NCBI GenBank assembly: GCA_964034945.1
Contig: OZ035962.1
Span: 22,973,530 to 23,037,529, forward strand
Direction: 5' to 3'
Length of the DNA stretch: 64,000 bases
From: Chrysopilus asiliformis
Lineage: Eukaryota > Arthropoda > Insecta > Diptera > Rhagionidae
Positions 23,200 through 35,910 of this stretch are shown piece by piece (positions within the stretch are counted from its first letter, which is position 1; the number at the start of each line of letters is the position of its first letter). The notes under the pieces were generated by a model. That model did no database searches. It was not told the origin of the DNA and saw only the letters and a list, made by a program, of their open reading frames with translations. The position numbers were made by a program, and so were the translations under genes.

Positions 23200-24670
23200 T
23201 TACTTCCAGATCATATAAGAAACAATCGTCTCTGGTGACAGATCAACTCAATGAGGTCTTAAAAATGCATTTTCTAAGCATTTTTATCTTTGACTGATGG
23301 TGATTGCAATTGAAGATTGAAGGATCTACGACATAGCCCCGATCCCTGTCTTTTGGTCATTCCCTCAACAAGTGTGCAATTTGTACTTAAAAAAAAGAAA
23401 TATGAAGATCGTCCGTAGACACCACTTTGTCGTCTTTTCGTCTTCTGTTACTTAAATTAGTTCCAATGGTATTCATTCATTTATTTGTAACATGATCGTT
23501 AAAAATTTCTTTTAATTACCACAAATTGTACGGACTTACAAATATTTGACTTTTATGAGTTTTTAATGGATACAAATTCAGAAATATTCTCTAAACATTC
23601 AACCACTTGACGAAAACGAAGATGTCAACGTCGACGGCCTCTTTTTAGTTCTGGCTGCCAAACGGGATATAAATTGCTGCTACTATGGTTCATTGATGTC
23701 AAAATAAATAATTAAATTGGGCTAAAAGGAATGGAATGTAACTTGAAGAAAGAAGACTTTATTTCGGTCACAGAGAAAATTGACGATTTTATTAGAGTTA
23801 ATAATTCTAAGATAAAGTCAATAAAATTTGGTTAAAAAAAACTGGCCCTATAGTTTCATATTTTACAACTTATTTGTGGCAAAATTGTGTGACTCTGTTT
23901 TTTTTCAGCACGTTTATTGAATAAAAAATATCAGTTACGATCAACACAAAACTTTCTTCTGCAATATTTCGTTTCGGAAAAAATATGTAAAAAATGATAT
24001 TTTTTCAAATATCCTGAGAACCGTTAAATATACGTAAAAACCGTTAAAGTAAAAAATGCAGGAAATTTTAGTTCCTTTGAATTTGGTTATATGCATTTTT
24101 TCATAATAACGCATTGTTTTCGAAAAATTTTCAAAAACCCGTGAAAAAAAACGGAGAATTTGGTCTCACCGTCGCACTATTGCAAACCCCCTCATCTGTC
24201 TTATAAGTGTGATGTATTTTATCGACAACGTCTAATTGAGAAAAAAATTAGAACTTTTTGCTCGCAAGAAACTATAAAAGATCATCAACCAATTTCGCTT
24301 CTATGTTAAAAAATAATTGTTTATCCAATAAATCTTCCAAGTATATTAAATAACAACCGCAAGATACAAAAAAAAACGAGCCTCTGGTAGTCACCTATTA
24401 AGTAATTTGTGTTTTTTTTTTCAATTGTGTCCAAATATTAATAAAAAAAACTGTCATAAAGACCATTTTTTGTCCTACTATGATTTGTTTCAATGCTTAA
24501 AAGATACACAATTGACAAAAATATGTTGAATGACGCCACCATCACACTATGGTTAACAGATAGTACAAACAGTGCAACTCACTGTCAAAAATTTAACCCT
24601 TTGAGGCGCGCATTTTACAGAAAGCGTGAATGTAGAAATTTATATATGGAGGTTTCTGGGGTTGCTGATA
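23200..24670. other. No supported gene; R2 repeat at about 23,900-24,170
   Basis: R2 hallmarks (CCGTTAAATA, GAAATTTTAGTTCCTTTGAA) are visible. A MITE-like end (GTGATGTATTTTATCGACAACG) lies near 24,208-24,230. Confidence 0.45.
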
Positions 24671-24672
24671 AC

Positions 24673-26120
24673 CAGTGTTGGGGTTATCTAGATAATAATT
24701 ATCTAGATAATCATCTAGATAAAAAAAAATGTTATCTTTATCTTATCTAGATAACACCCCAAAAAAGTTATCTTTATCTTATCTAGATAAAGGAAAATCC
24801 CATTTATCTAGAGATAATCGTTACCACCGAAAATCAAAAAATTAAATCTGAAAAAATGCTGAAACGAAATTGTTTTCTGCATACTTTTGAAAACCTAAAA
24901 ACTTTTTTTAGGAACAGTTTTATACTTGGCAACAATTTTTGTTTACGGACAAGGAAGCGAAGTGTCACTCTTTCCCTCGCCTCTCTTCTCTTGTCCATAA
25001 AAAAAAAGTTCTGCCAGTAACTGTTGCCAAGTGTAAACCGGGCTATGAACGAAATAAAAAATCATAACGTTATAAATTTCCTTACGTAGCAAAATTAAAC
25101 TTATATTTCGTGACGTTATTTCGTTTTGTATCGATAAAAAACTTAATTTCGTTACGTTATAATGTTATTATTCCGTTACTGAAAACAAAAAAACGCACTG
25201 TAATAATAGTTTATCACAAAGTAATTCAGTTCAGTTTCCATAAAAATAAATTGTATAACAAATAATAAAACTCAGCAAAAAGAAAATACAAATAAAAACG
25301 GAAAAAAATGTGATTATTAAGTTAAAAAATCAATAAAAAATACAAAAGACAAAAAATCACACAAAAGTTTTGTTCATTAAAAAAACTGTCTCCACAAAAG
25401 CGTGATTTTGATATCAAAGATATAGAATTTTTTTTATAGAATTTCGCTCTACTTCTGGAGTTACTAAAAAGAAAATATTTTCGCTACCAAAAAACTTGCT
25501 TAGAAGATTTCCATTTTTGTATCTCCAGAAATAGAGTGAATCTGGCCAAAACAAAATCCGATTTAGAATCAAAATACGATTAAAAACACTACTCCAATAT
25601 TTTTGATTATATTTTATGTCTGTGGGGTTATACTTGATGAACTTTTGTGGGAAATTTCACAAAAAATAATACTGAACAAAACAAGGAAATACTAATAAAC
25701 AACGAAAAAACGTAATATTTTTTTCGTTTTTCGTTATGGTAACGGAATTGAATTTCTATAACGTTCATTATAACGTAATTTTGAAGAAAAAGCCCGAAAA
25801 TCATTTCGTTATTTCGTTACGTTACGATAACGTTTCTTATCCGTTTTCTTTTATTATTATTTCGTTTCTTATTATATTTAAATTGGAAATCAAGAAAAGC
25901 AAAAAATTTTGTGCTATTTTTTTTAGTACGTAATTTTGAATTTTGTGCAATGTCAAAATAAATATTTATCTAAAAATTATCTAGATAATTTGGCTTTTTA
26001 TCTTATCTTATCTATTATCTTTCATATTTTCATTATCTATTATCTTATCTAGATAAACATTACGAGCATTTATCTTTATCTTTATCTAGATAAAAAAATA
26101 ATTATCTGGCCCCAACACTG
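24673..26120 (+). mobile_element. Non-autonomous hAT-type transposon with 8-bp TSD
   Basis: The element begins CAGTGTTGGGG at 24,673 and ends with the inverted CCCCAACACTG at 26,120. It is flanked by a perfect 8-bp direct duplication, CTGATAAC, at 24,665-24,672 and 26,121-26,128. An 8-bp duplication and a CAGTG terminus define the hAT superfamily. Both subterminal regions are packed with palindromic TTATCTAGATAA units (about 24,683-24,800 and 25,965-26,100). The interior has AACGTTATAA-type repeats near 25,060-25,170 and 25,735-25,845. No transposase is present. Confidence 0.85.
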
Positions 26121-26339
26121 CTGATAACGAATTCGTTATCAAACTTTCGAATTCAAGATGGTGGACGCAAAAATGAAAAATTCGCGAAATTTCGGGTACA
26201 AGGGGTATCATGGGGTCGCTGATTAAGAATCTGATATATCATAGAAGTATATTAGATTTAGTATACCGTTTTTAACGCATCGAACCAATCGTCTGACACT
26301 AAAATGAACTACACCAGGGTGTTAGGGATGACAAAAGAT

Positions 26340-26880
26340 TTTGATTTCCGCATGTCTATCAGTCTGTCTGTTTGTCCGTCCGCCAAACACACCATAATTT
26401 TCGAAAGGATTGAGCTAGAGACTTGAAATTACCTATAGTTACGTTTCTCGTAAATGGCTAGGCTAAATTTTTGGACGGACAAAATTGGACCATTTTCTCC
26501 CTCTTCCTCCATACAAACGAAACAGTTTTTGCAATTTTCTCGAAAACGGTGACTCATATTGAAAATTTTATAAAGGTAAAATTTGTTTAGAATAGGATTT
26601 TACATAACTCATCCATACATCAAAATCCCATGGGACCACTGCTTCCCCCTTTCGTATCAAATGGAATACTTTTATCCTGTTTTCTCGCAAGCTGTGCATC
26701 GTATCGGAAAATTTATAAAGATGAAATATGTTTAGAATATGATTTTACATAATTTATCTATACATCAAAATCCAATTGGACCACTCCTTTCCCCCTTTCC
26801 TATAGAAATGGATTTTTTTAAATCATATACGGTATTTTACGATTGGCCCTTGCAATTGTAGCTTTTCTTAAGTTTTTATT
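26340..26880 (-). repeat. Dispersed repeat R1 (minus), short GTCY core
   Basis: Full R1 layout reversed: GTCTGTCTGTTTGTCCGTCCG at about 26,360, the CATAATTTTCGAAAGGATTG segment, then two copies of the CATACATCAAAATCC module, ending near GATTGGCCCTTGCAATTG. Confidence 0.75.
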
Positions 26881-27840
26881 TTGGAATTCGCTGTGCCTCA
26901 AAGGGTTAAAGATAATTTACACCTAACCGACGACTTCTTCTACGAAAAACTTTTTTTTGTCAATAAAAAAGGAAGTCGTTTGGCAAAATCTCTGGTCATG
27001 GTGCGTGATTCACCTTCAACTTTATTCATTTTCAATTCCTTTTCCGTTACAGAAATTTTATTTTGAATGTCGAAAGCGCCCATTTCATCATCCACCACCA
27101 CCGCCAACATAAAAACTTTAAAAGTTTTTCCCCTAATAAAAAAAAATATTGCCGACTCATGTTCACTTAACCCCCTCAACTGTAAATGAATTGATGAGTT
27201 ATACTATTTTGCCATGTGGACGTTTTTCATATCTTCTTGTGTCACATTTTTAAGTAATTCACATAAGAAATCATAAATTTGAATTAAATGGAAGTAAAAA
27301 ATTGAAGGTCATCCGGTGGTGGTAAAAAAAAAGAAACTTTCGAAGACAAAGTATTTTTTGGGATCTGTCCAAGTCGAAAAGTTAACCAGATTTTCATTTT
27401 GCCACCGTCATGCACAGTTAATCATGCTAATTGCGCTTAGCGGGTGGCGGCGGCGGAAAGCATATTCCAAAAGCTGTAAAACAAACGAAAGCGTTGAAAT
27501 GGAAACATCCGTCATATTATGTTCTTTTTTTGTATTATTTAAATTCTATTTAGAACAAAAGTGATGGCGAAAACATAAAACGGCTTTCAGATTATTATAT
27601 CATGCACTTTGGTGCATAATACATGCAAAATGTAAGTATATTTGCTACAAATTATTACAAAACAAACTAAACTGGAAAAGCATTTTTATTTAGTGTTGAT
27701 TTAAATTTTCAGAACATGCGATTGTCGTTCATGAAGGCGAGTTTGGAGCTGGCTTATAGAAAAGGGGAGAAGGGTGGAGAGAAGGAGGCGCTATAGGGTG
27801 GCTAAAACCCCTCCGAAATTTATGAAAAAAAATAACCTTG
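26880..27840. other. Unique sequence, possibly regulatory
   Basis: Contains a GC-rich tract (GCGGGTGGCGGCGGCGGAAAG) at about 27,440-27,460. Frames of 60-80 codons occur but lack start or splice support. Confidence 0.35.
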
Positions 27841-28140
27841 GCATTCAAAAAATAACACTTGCGGCACACTTTCTTTTTCTAATTTCTGCCCATAAAGCAT
27901 TTCTCTAATAAAAATTTTACCTGCGGCGCAGTTTTTCTCTGATCGACCATTCCAATATTTCCAGGCACACAAAAATGCATTTTTCCAAATTTTTTTTTGG
28001 TAACTTGTTTTTTGACAAAAATAAATGACAGGAAAAGCAGCATACCAACCCAATTTCCATTTAAAACAAATGCAATGAATAACAATTGTGGCTAAATTTG
28101 TAATTCTAATGCATTTCCCAATCAAGAAAGAAAATAGTAA
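27840..28140 (+). repeat. R3 fragment (CCTGCGGCGCAG) and flanks
   Basis: AATTTTACCTGCGGCGCAG at about 27,912-27,930 marks the family. No gene. Confidence 0.45.
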
Positions 28141-28850
28141 AAGTGCTAAATAACCCGCCCCTCATTTACCGAAATGACAACTTTGATGAGATTGCAAAAG
28201 CAGCAAAGGGCGTTTTGAAACTAATGGCAATGGACAAAATTCTCAAGATTAATTGGATTTTGGACACGAGTCAATTGGGATAAAAAATCGATTGCTGCAT
28301 AACATTTTAACAATGACGTGTGATTTTCGAAATTTCCCTCCATTTCCCATCACACAACCGATTAAAAACTGAAAACTTATTAAAAGAACAGAAGCAAATT
28401 TGAATTATGGGGCGCCATATGGAATGAAGTAAACAAAAAGGGCCGTTGAATCATTTAAAACTAAATTTCTAGCACTTTCAACACTTTTTACTATAAAATT
28501 AATGCGATTGTGGCATTTCGAATTCTTTGTTTTAAATTGGCGATTGCTAAACGCGTTTTTCTTTGTAATAAAGAACGTGGAATTTCAAACACAATTTTGT
28601 TTTTATAAAAATTGGTTCTTATACAAAATTTATTGACGAAATTCTATTTTATCTTGTGTACATACGTTGCGTACACATCTATTAGTAATATTATTATCTA
28701 AATTTTGAAAAAAGATGTTTGTAAAATAGGTCAGACAAATATTGAGGAGGGGGAGGTCTACGAATATATAAAATCCCATACAAAACGTACAAAAAATCGT
28801 AAAAAAACATTGGGAGAGAGCGAGGATGGATTTCAAAACCCTTAAAATAA
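28140..28850. other. Unique AT-rich sequence, nothing recognised
   Basis: No supported gene. Confidence 0.4.
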
Positions 28851-29600
28851 CGTGACGTATTTTATGGACAACCCCCCTAAATAAAGTGAGAAAAAGCAAA
28901 CGTAATTCCAGTCGAGCCGGTTCGCATGAAATTTGTTGTGTCACAAATCTATCAGAATCAGGGCCTTGATAACACTAGGTAACAAAAAAATTTTTTTTTT
29001 TTTAAAAATCCATTTGTATAGGGGGAACAGGTTCTGATTGGATTTTGATGTATGAAATGGCTATGTAAAATCCTATTCTAAACACATTTCGTCTTTATAA
29101 ATTTTTCGATACGATGCCCCGTTTTCGAGAAAATATGAAAAAAGTTATCCATTTGTGTGCGTAGGGGGGAAAGAGTGTTCAACTGCTTTTTCGATGTATG
29201 GATATGTTATGAGAATACCATTCTAAACACATTTCGTCTATACAAATTTTCCGATGCAGTGTATCGTTTTCGAGGAGATTGCAAAATCCCCAATTTTGCC
29301 CGTTCAAGCACTTAGCCTTGCCATTTACTGACTGTACAAAACTTCAAGTCTTTACCTCAATCCTTTCGAAAGGTATGGTGTTCAAGGATTAACGGAGAGA
29401 CGGACAGACGGACAAATAGAAGCACAGACAAACAGACGGACAAATGGACAGACGAACGGACATCCGGAAATCAAAATCTTTGGCATCCCGAACACCCCGG
29501 TGTAGTTCATTTTTGAGTTTGACGATTGGTTCGATGCGTTACAAACGGTATACTAAATCTAATATACTACTATATGATTCTCCTGTGGGAATTTCATTCC
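28850..29600 (+). repeat. MITE terminus followed by a full dispersed repeat R1
   Basis: CGTGACGTATTTTATGGACA at about 28,851-28,870 is a MITE terminal repeat. R1 runs from about 28,990 with two TTTTGATGTATG modules, an (RGAC)n array at about 29,398-29,465 and the tail GATTGGTTCGATGCGTTACA near 29,530. Confidence 0.7.
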
Positions 29601-29921
29601 CTCTAGGACTCGCTTGGTTAGCTGTGTGTGAGAAAAGGGACTTTTGACTGCTTAATTTAATTTTTTGTTGATTATACAAAACTAGTTGCATTCGTCAGCA
29701 TTGCATAACGTCGACGAAATACCCACAAGTCGAAGTGGTCGTAGGTCATGTATGACAAGTTTTTATTAACGCTATATATAATAACCAATTAGACTATCCG
29801 CTCCGTCATTTGTAGTCGGTCCCCACAAATCAAGTCAACTAAATCTTGAGGTACCTTGAAGTTGACTGCCGTTTTTTATTTCAATTCATTTAATTTTTTT
29901 TTTGTATTTTGTGTGAACCAG

Positions 29922-30017
29922 ATAACTAGACAGGTAACGATACTACCTCCAGAGTCTCTCTATGGAATACAGCGACCGGCCTGTCTCACCTGTTTGAATG
30001 CAATTACCAAATCTGAG
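29922..30017 (+). CDS. Candidate internal exon (32 codons)
   Basis: A strong acceptor (long T-rich tract ending GTGTGAACCAG at 29,921) and a donor (GAG then GTAACT at 30,018) bound a phase 0-0 open stretch. It has higher GC than its surroundings and encodes a Pro/Leu-rich sequence with two Cys (PACLTC). An alternative minus-strand donor (CAAACAG|GTGAGA) lies within the same sequence, so the strand is not certain. Unknown product. Confidence 0.3.
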
Positions 30018-30584
30018 GTAACTGAAACAAAACCCAACCACACCAAACCGAATGCGACTTTCCGGCCGATATGATAAAATTTTAAGACTGCAACTCGACA
30101 GTTAGTGGCCATAATTCAAAATTGTCTTTGGAGCGAGGTCGACCAATTTTTTTCATCTGTTTGTTTTTGTCTTTTTGGAGCAATTTTTGATTCAGTTCGA
30201 ATGATTCTTGTGGGAATTTGTGTTTTTAAATAGTGTGGGGCTTTTATTACACTTCAATTCCACTTCAGATAAACTTTCGAATGAATGTAAAGATTTGTGC
30301 ATGGTCAAGAGAATTAAGTTGTTCGTTTAATTGAAGAAAAAATCTGATATGGCCACCAATTGATTTTCTTATTATTTTTATTTCACATTTTATTTTGCAA
30401 AAATATATTTTATTTTACCTATTTTTCCCGAAACTTTAAATATTGCATAGGAAAATCGTGTGCTGTTCACATCAGATATATTTCCCGTGGAAACGAGACC
30501 TAAATTATTTAAATTGAAATCTGCTGTATGGAAAAGTTGTGGAAAATTCGGTTCCAAAGCTGCTCTTTCCTTATAAAATTTATG

Positions 30585-30970
30585 AAGGTAAAATGTTAAA
30601 CACATGGAATTTCACATAACTCATCCATACATCAAAATTTAGTTGAACAACTTCTTCCCCCCTCACCCATATAAATGGTAAAACTGTTTTCCTGTTTTCT
30701 CGAAAACTGTACATCGCATTGAATAATTTATAAAGACAAAATGTGTTTATAATTTATAAAGACAAATGTGCATTGAATAATTTATAAAGACAAAATAATT
30801 TATAAAGACAAAATTTTACGTAACCGCTCCATACAGCAAAATCCAATCGGACCGCTGCTTTCCCCCTCTCCCATATAAATGGATTTTTTTAAAAAAACAT
30901 TCTTTCCGTCCTCATATAAAGTATTTAATGGGTGGCCCCTGGCAATTATAGCTTTTCTTATGTTTTTATT
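30585..30970 (-). repeat. Dispersed repeat R1 (minus), with local TTTATAAAGACAAA duplications
   Basis: Two CATACATCAAAATTTAG / CATACAGCAAAATCC modules. Between them AATTTATAAAGACAAA is reiterated about four times at 30,725-30,815. Confidence 0.7.
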
Positions 30971-31355
30971 TTCTAATTTTAAATGCACTGTTAAAATATT
31001 AATTGGACAAAATTCCATAGCATGACAGCAATTATTCCACGAATTAAATACCATACAAGTTTAGAAATTTTTTATTTGGCTCAATGTTTTTCGGGTTAAC
31101 ACCCTAATCACGATAGTTTCAATTTGTTTATTTATTTGTTACTTGCTAAATGCAGATTGCGTGCGTTTTTTTTTTGAGGTCGCTGGACCTCCATTAAAGT
31201 TCAGTAACAAACAAATCTGTCTGTCTTTATTTAAATTTTATTTAATTTCGATTATACCCGAGGGTGTGATTCTCTCCCTACCCACTTAGATTGATTAAGA
31301 AAGAACAAAAGTTCCATCCAGCTAACGACACTAAGCAAAAGCGTGGGGCGGGGGT

Positions 31356-31568
31356 TTAAAATTTAATGTAATGAACGAACACTGATTGATTGAAGAGGGT
31401 TTTGTTGCATTGAGGCACAATTTCGCTGTATGACACGAAAAGACACACATTGGCCCCCGCATGATTGACTATAGGTTGGGTGATCATACTTCCCGGATTC
31501 GCCGTCACAGTACAGACTTTAGGCGTGTTGTCACGGCATCCTGGAATATAACTTTTGCCCCGGATCAT
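31356..31568 (-). CDS. Candidate exon, unknown Cys-containing protein
   Basis: A minus-strand frame of about 70 codons has clearly higher third-position GC than the flanks and encodes a sequence with four spaced Cys (CRDNTPKVC, later C at roughly 15 and 25 residue intervals). A pyrimidine-containing acceptor (TTATATTCCAG) precedes its conserved-looking part at about 31,543, and the frame ends at a TAA. The composition resembles an extracellular domain. Unrecognised. Could be an exon of the same transcript as 22,558-22,767, which is only a guess. Confidence 0.3.
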   Translation of the reverse strand: MIRGKSYIPGCRDNTPKVCTVTANPGSMITQPIVNHAGANVCLFVSYSEIVPQCNKTLFNQSVFVHYIKF

Positions 31569-31579
31569 TCGATTTATTT

Positions 31580-31740
31580 CTGAAAACGAAAATTTTCCCT
31601 GCAGTGCAATTTTTTCATAAATTTATGTTCCTATCGTCTTTATTTTTAAAAAAATCTCCTGCGGCGTAATTTTTTATATAAATTTTAATTGTGACATATA
31701 TTTGTCTCTAAAAATTTTCCCTGCGGCGCAACTTCTGTTG
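31580..31740 (+). repeat. R3 fragment, three GC-rich 12-mers
   Basis: CCCTGCAGTGCAA, TCCTGCGGCGTAA and CCCTGCGGCGCAA are spaced about 65-75 bp apart, each preceded by an A/T-rich tract. Confidence 0.6.
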
Positions 31741-31892
31741 TGTTCTAAAGAATACCACAAAAGGTAACACAAAAAGTCACTTAAAAAAAAGTTGGGACGT
31801 ACAAAAGTTTATAGTTTGCTTGCTTCGTACGTTTCGATTTATTTCTAAGTATTAAAATTTTCCACGCTCCCTTCGCCGGTCATTTGTCACAG

Positions 31893-31964
31893 ATTCCAAC
31901 AAAAAAAATGGTCACCCCAACTATATATGAATATGTAGTGCGGCGGGCAAAGGAAAACAACTAA
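31893..31964 (+). CDS. Candidate terminal exon (23 codons)
   Basis: An acceptor (CATTTGTCACAG ending at 31,892) opens a phase-0 frame of 23 codons to a TAA at 31,962-31,964. It is phase-compatible with the candidate exon at 29,922-30,017. An AATAAA lies near 32,287. Short enough to be chance. Unknown product. Confidence 0.2.
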   Translation: MPTKKMVTPTIYEYVVRRAKENN

Positions 31965-32439
31965 TTTCCCATCGGTGTCAGTTACATTTCAAGGATATCG
32001 AATGTCTCTTTGAATGCAACCTCGGCGATAAACGCACTCAAGTCATGGGCCATTGAATGGTAGATTCAGTATATATTTTTTTTCATTTGCTTTTACGATT
32101 ATAAGGAAATTACCGAGAAGGAAAGAAAGACAAGGCAAGGAAAGGACCAAGGGCTCATTGTGTCACCGAATGTAAGAGTTTTGTTTACTTTGGGTCGAGT
32201 TTATTGGAAATATGAACAAATTGGTTTTCAAAAGAGGGTGAATTGATTTACTGAGTTTACAGAAACCCTTGTAATTGCGGCTTTTGAAATAAACGGGAAA
32301 ATGATAAAAATGTGGAAACATTAATTTCAATTATGTTAGACAAGGGACACCAAATTCAAGTGTAATTTGTGGGAATTGTAAGGGTTTTGTTTTGAGTGTG
32401 TTTTTAGACGTGAATTAGGGAAATTTTGCTTTTCTAATC

Positions 32440-32700
32440 TATATTCGTTATAGTTAGCGGCACTTTTCCAAAAGTTAATATAAAACTACGATTTTGGTCA
32501 AATCCATTCACAAAAAAATTTCAAGTTGTTGGCTAAACGCGTTCTCGAGTTATTTATGACACGTAAAACGGATAGACCGATAGGCAGATGCATCATTTTC
32601 CTGAAACGGATTTCGTATTAATCAGAATTTCCACCCTCGAGTCGGCCACCATCATAAATACAATAACTTTCTTTCTATAGCTACGCAGAGGAAAGTAATT
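32440..32700 (+). repeat. Dispersed repeat R9, short copy
   Basis: Shares AAAACTACGTTTT-like, CACAAAAAAATTTCAAG and CCTGAAACGGATTTCGTA segments with 21,420-21,880. The GACC/GATA array is reduced to two or three units. Confidence 0.65.
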
Positions 32701-32745
32701 AATAAACAAAAAAAAACCATTAAAAATTCAATAAATCTATCTTCA

Positions 32746-32751
32746 TTTATT
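32746..32751 (-). terminator. Polyadenylation signal of the DDX54-like gene
   Basis: AATAAA on the minus strand about 23 nt beyond the stop codon, implying a very short 3' UTR. Confidence 0.6.
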
Positions 32752-32773
32752 ACAATAACAACTACAAAAATAT

Positions 32774-35700
32774 TCATTTCTTGCCCTTTTTCCCCTTCAT
32801 TTTCTTCATATGCTTCCTCCGATTCTGTGCCTTTTTGGCTTTATTATCGATCTCTCGCTTTTTAACAAACTCCAATCGCAGCCGGTTCTTAACAATTTGC
32901 TCGGGATTCTTAAGCTCCGAATCGCCACCCATTCGCTTCTTGGCCTCAACCTTCGCGTTATGTCGCGCAAATCTACTGACCGGATATCGCTGTGCATGAG
33001 TGAGTGGCTTTGCGTCGTCGTCATCCTCCCGTACCACTTGTTCTTCGATTTTCGTCTTCTCCTTCCATTCGCTGTAGCGACCAGTCTTGTACGTCGCCGG
33101 GATCCACATTCCTGACTCGGTACGAATCTTTCCCGCTCGGGGATCTTCAACTGGGACCATTTTCTTCTTAATTCTATCCCATCTCTTCATTCCTGGCTTA
33201 TGTTTGATATCCTTGCCCCTTTCAACAACACTGAATTCGGCGTTTTGTGCCTGTCGCTCGAAGGAGTTAATCGCGAAACCGTCTTCTGTGTGTTTGTCGG
33301 CCGATTGATATGGAATGAAGTTTTCGGTGTCTTTGATAGGGCGCTTCTTCTTCTTCTTTGCTTTTGGCTTGTACAGAGAGTCCGTGTTTTTGCGCTTCTT
33401 TGACGTGACGACTTTGCCGAATGTGTCTTCGATTTCTGCGTCGCAGGGTCCTGCGAGACCCTGCGAATTTTTAAAATAGAAAGTTTTTAAAAATTTCAAA
33501 TAAATTTTATTTTTAAATGCCTTACGCTAGTTTCATTCGAAGCTACTGCCTTGTTTTCTTCTTCCTTGTCCTTTTCTTCCATTTGCGTGCGGAATTTCTC
33601 AATCACATCCGAATGGACGGCCCGTTTCTGCTTCATGACTTCCAATGGAACGCTCTTGTGATGTGGATTCAATTCGAAGACAGTCTACAGAGAAATTAAG
33701 CAGATTTTTTTACTTGGTCAGAATTTTTATCAAAATAGGTTAGAGAAGAAAGCGTGGGTTTTCTGTTAAAGCTTTATTGAGTAAAGCCTCTAATAAAAAA
33801 TTAAACAAATTTAGATTTTACCCCAGATGGTCGATATTTCCTCATCCGAACCAACAAATCGTGCTTCTCCTCCATCGTTTTACGCTCATCGTCTTCCGCT
33901 TCGGCCTTTGACTTCTTTGACACGCGTACCGAGTTCCCCTCTTCATCCAAATGCGTTTGAAGTCCTACGAATTCTTCCAACGGTTTTATGGTAAAGAACT
34001 TTATCGTCTTGACGCGCTTGTTGGAATCTGCCGATGCAACTGGACGTGAACTGATATACTTTTTGTATGCATTTTCACTCGTTCGATAGACTCCAGTCTA
34101 AAATTACGTAAAATAATTAAAGTTAGTCTCAGATGATGGTAAATTGCAATGAATTGTTTACAATATGATGACTCTTCAGAACTTCCAACATAGCGAGATG
34201 TTCTTCTTCCAAAATATCCTGAGGAATAACACCAATCGATGAATTGTCAGTAATGTTAAATGGACGATTCAAAAATAAATGCAAATCTAAGAGATGCGCT
34301 TGATCGTCCGTGGAGAAGATGGAAAATGCTGTTCCTTGCCGGCCGGCTCGGGCACAACGACCTGTGGAATTGAATTGGGTAATAAAATTCGTTCTTCTAT
34401 GTTTAGTTTAGGCCACAAATTTCATGGAAATTAGGCTTAAAACTTAAACTCACCAACTCGGTGAACAAAAAGTTTCGGTTTTCCAGGGAAATGCACGTTC
34501 ACTACGTAATCCAAGCTTGGAATATCAATTCCTCTCGCAGCGACGTCAGTTACAATCAAAACGGAGACCTTTTTATGGACAAATTTCGCTGTATTGATTT
34601 TACGAGCAGAAGGATCTAAACTGGAATATACAGACGTGTTGGTAATCCCCGACTGACTCAAAATCTGTAACAATTTTACAAATAAAATCAAGAAGTTCTT
34701 TTAAATTGACTAATTTACAAATGATAGCAATTCCACATGATGTTGTGTGCCAGCAAATACCACCGTTTGAGCATCCTTTGGAATAACGTACTTCAGCAGG
34801 ACAATCAGAGACGTGTATCGTTCATCTGGCCGGCAATGAATGAATTTTAGAACCAATCCTTCTGGCAATTTCGATTCCACATCTAAAAGCAACGAATTTC
34901 AATGATATATTGTACATTTTTAAATCAAAATCTATTGTTTACCCAGTCGAATGAGCACAGGATCACTAAGGCCAGCCCTAGCAAAGTCTACCAGCAATTT
35001 TGGAAGCGTCGCGCTAAACATGACCATTTGTTTGGACTCTGGGAGACGACTGAGCGTCTCATTCAACTGCTCACCGAAGCCCATTTCAAACAGCCGATCG
35101 GCTTCATCGAAAACGACGTAATCTGAGATAAATTAAATTAAGATAAAAATATTGACGAACAAATTTTCGTTTTATTCATCTTAACTCACCAACCGAACTC
35201 AATTTCAAGTCCATTTCAACGCATAAATGAAGGAATCTTCCTGGAGTTGCTACGATAACATCCGGACAGGTGTGAATCGCTGAAAATTGGGAGTCCATTG
35301 AATCTCCACCCAACACTAAAATCACCTTCAGATCCATGAACTTTCCCAACTCTTTGATGAATTTAAATGTTTGAATAGCCAATTCTCTTGTTGGCGACAG
35401 AACTAGAGCCCTAGCCCCTTTCGTAGGCTCCCGTCTTTTGAGTTTCTCAAAAAGGGGAATTAGGAAACACGCAGTCTTTCCAGAACCAGTCTTTGCCATG
35501 GCAACGACATCTCTTCCTTCAAGGATCAATGGAATTGCCTACAAAATTTTCGTAACCACTATTTTTACATAATTCTTTGATGTTGAAAAATAAACCTTTC
35601 TCTGAATTGGTGTCGGTATTTTGTAGCCTCGTTTCGTTATGCCTTTGAGCACCGGAAAACTAAGACCCATCGCTTGGAAGCCTCCGCCTTTCTTGTTCGC

Positions 35701-35910
35701 CTTCTGCTTCTTCCCCGAGGATCCTTCAATGTCAATGTCATCCTGCGAATGTGCTGGAAACCCTGGGAGCTCCGCTGTTGACTTCAGTTTCAGCTAAAAT
35801 GGGAAGAGCAAACACCACCATTTGAGGTTAGGTTGAAAGTACGGAGGGAATTTATTTGAAACACACGAATTTTATGATGTAAAACTATTTAAATTCTTAT
35901 TTACCATCAT
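32774..35910 (-). CDS. DDX54: ATP-dependent RNA helicase DDX54/Dbp10
   Basis: DEAD-box helicase of the Dbp10/DDX54 family, a nucleolar factor for 60S ribosomal subunit assembly (DDX54 is also known as a nuclear co-regulator in mammals). I join exons 35,905-35,910, 35,596-35,793, 35,190-35,538, 34,943-35,122, 34,719-34,882, 34,454-34,664, 34,163/34,162-34,361, 33,822-34,097, 33,526-33,684 and 32,774-33,460. All have GT/AG introns with compatible phases, giving 809 aa (human about 880). Visible motifs: Q motif PTPIQ (about 62-66), AKTGSGKT (83-90), PTRELA (117-122), TPGR (166-169), DEAD (190-193), SAT (221-223), ARGID (342-346), [11 protein letters not shown] (367-377). The lysine-rich C-terminus carries the DBP10CT-type segment (about 629-690). 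The first coding exon is only ATGATG. All catalytic motifs are intact. Confidence 0.95.

Noticed and set aside
30390..30605. 71-codon minus-strand frame
   Set aside because: Its N-terminal part lies in an R1 repeat and the remainder has no clear acceptor.
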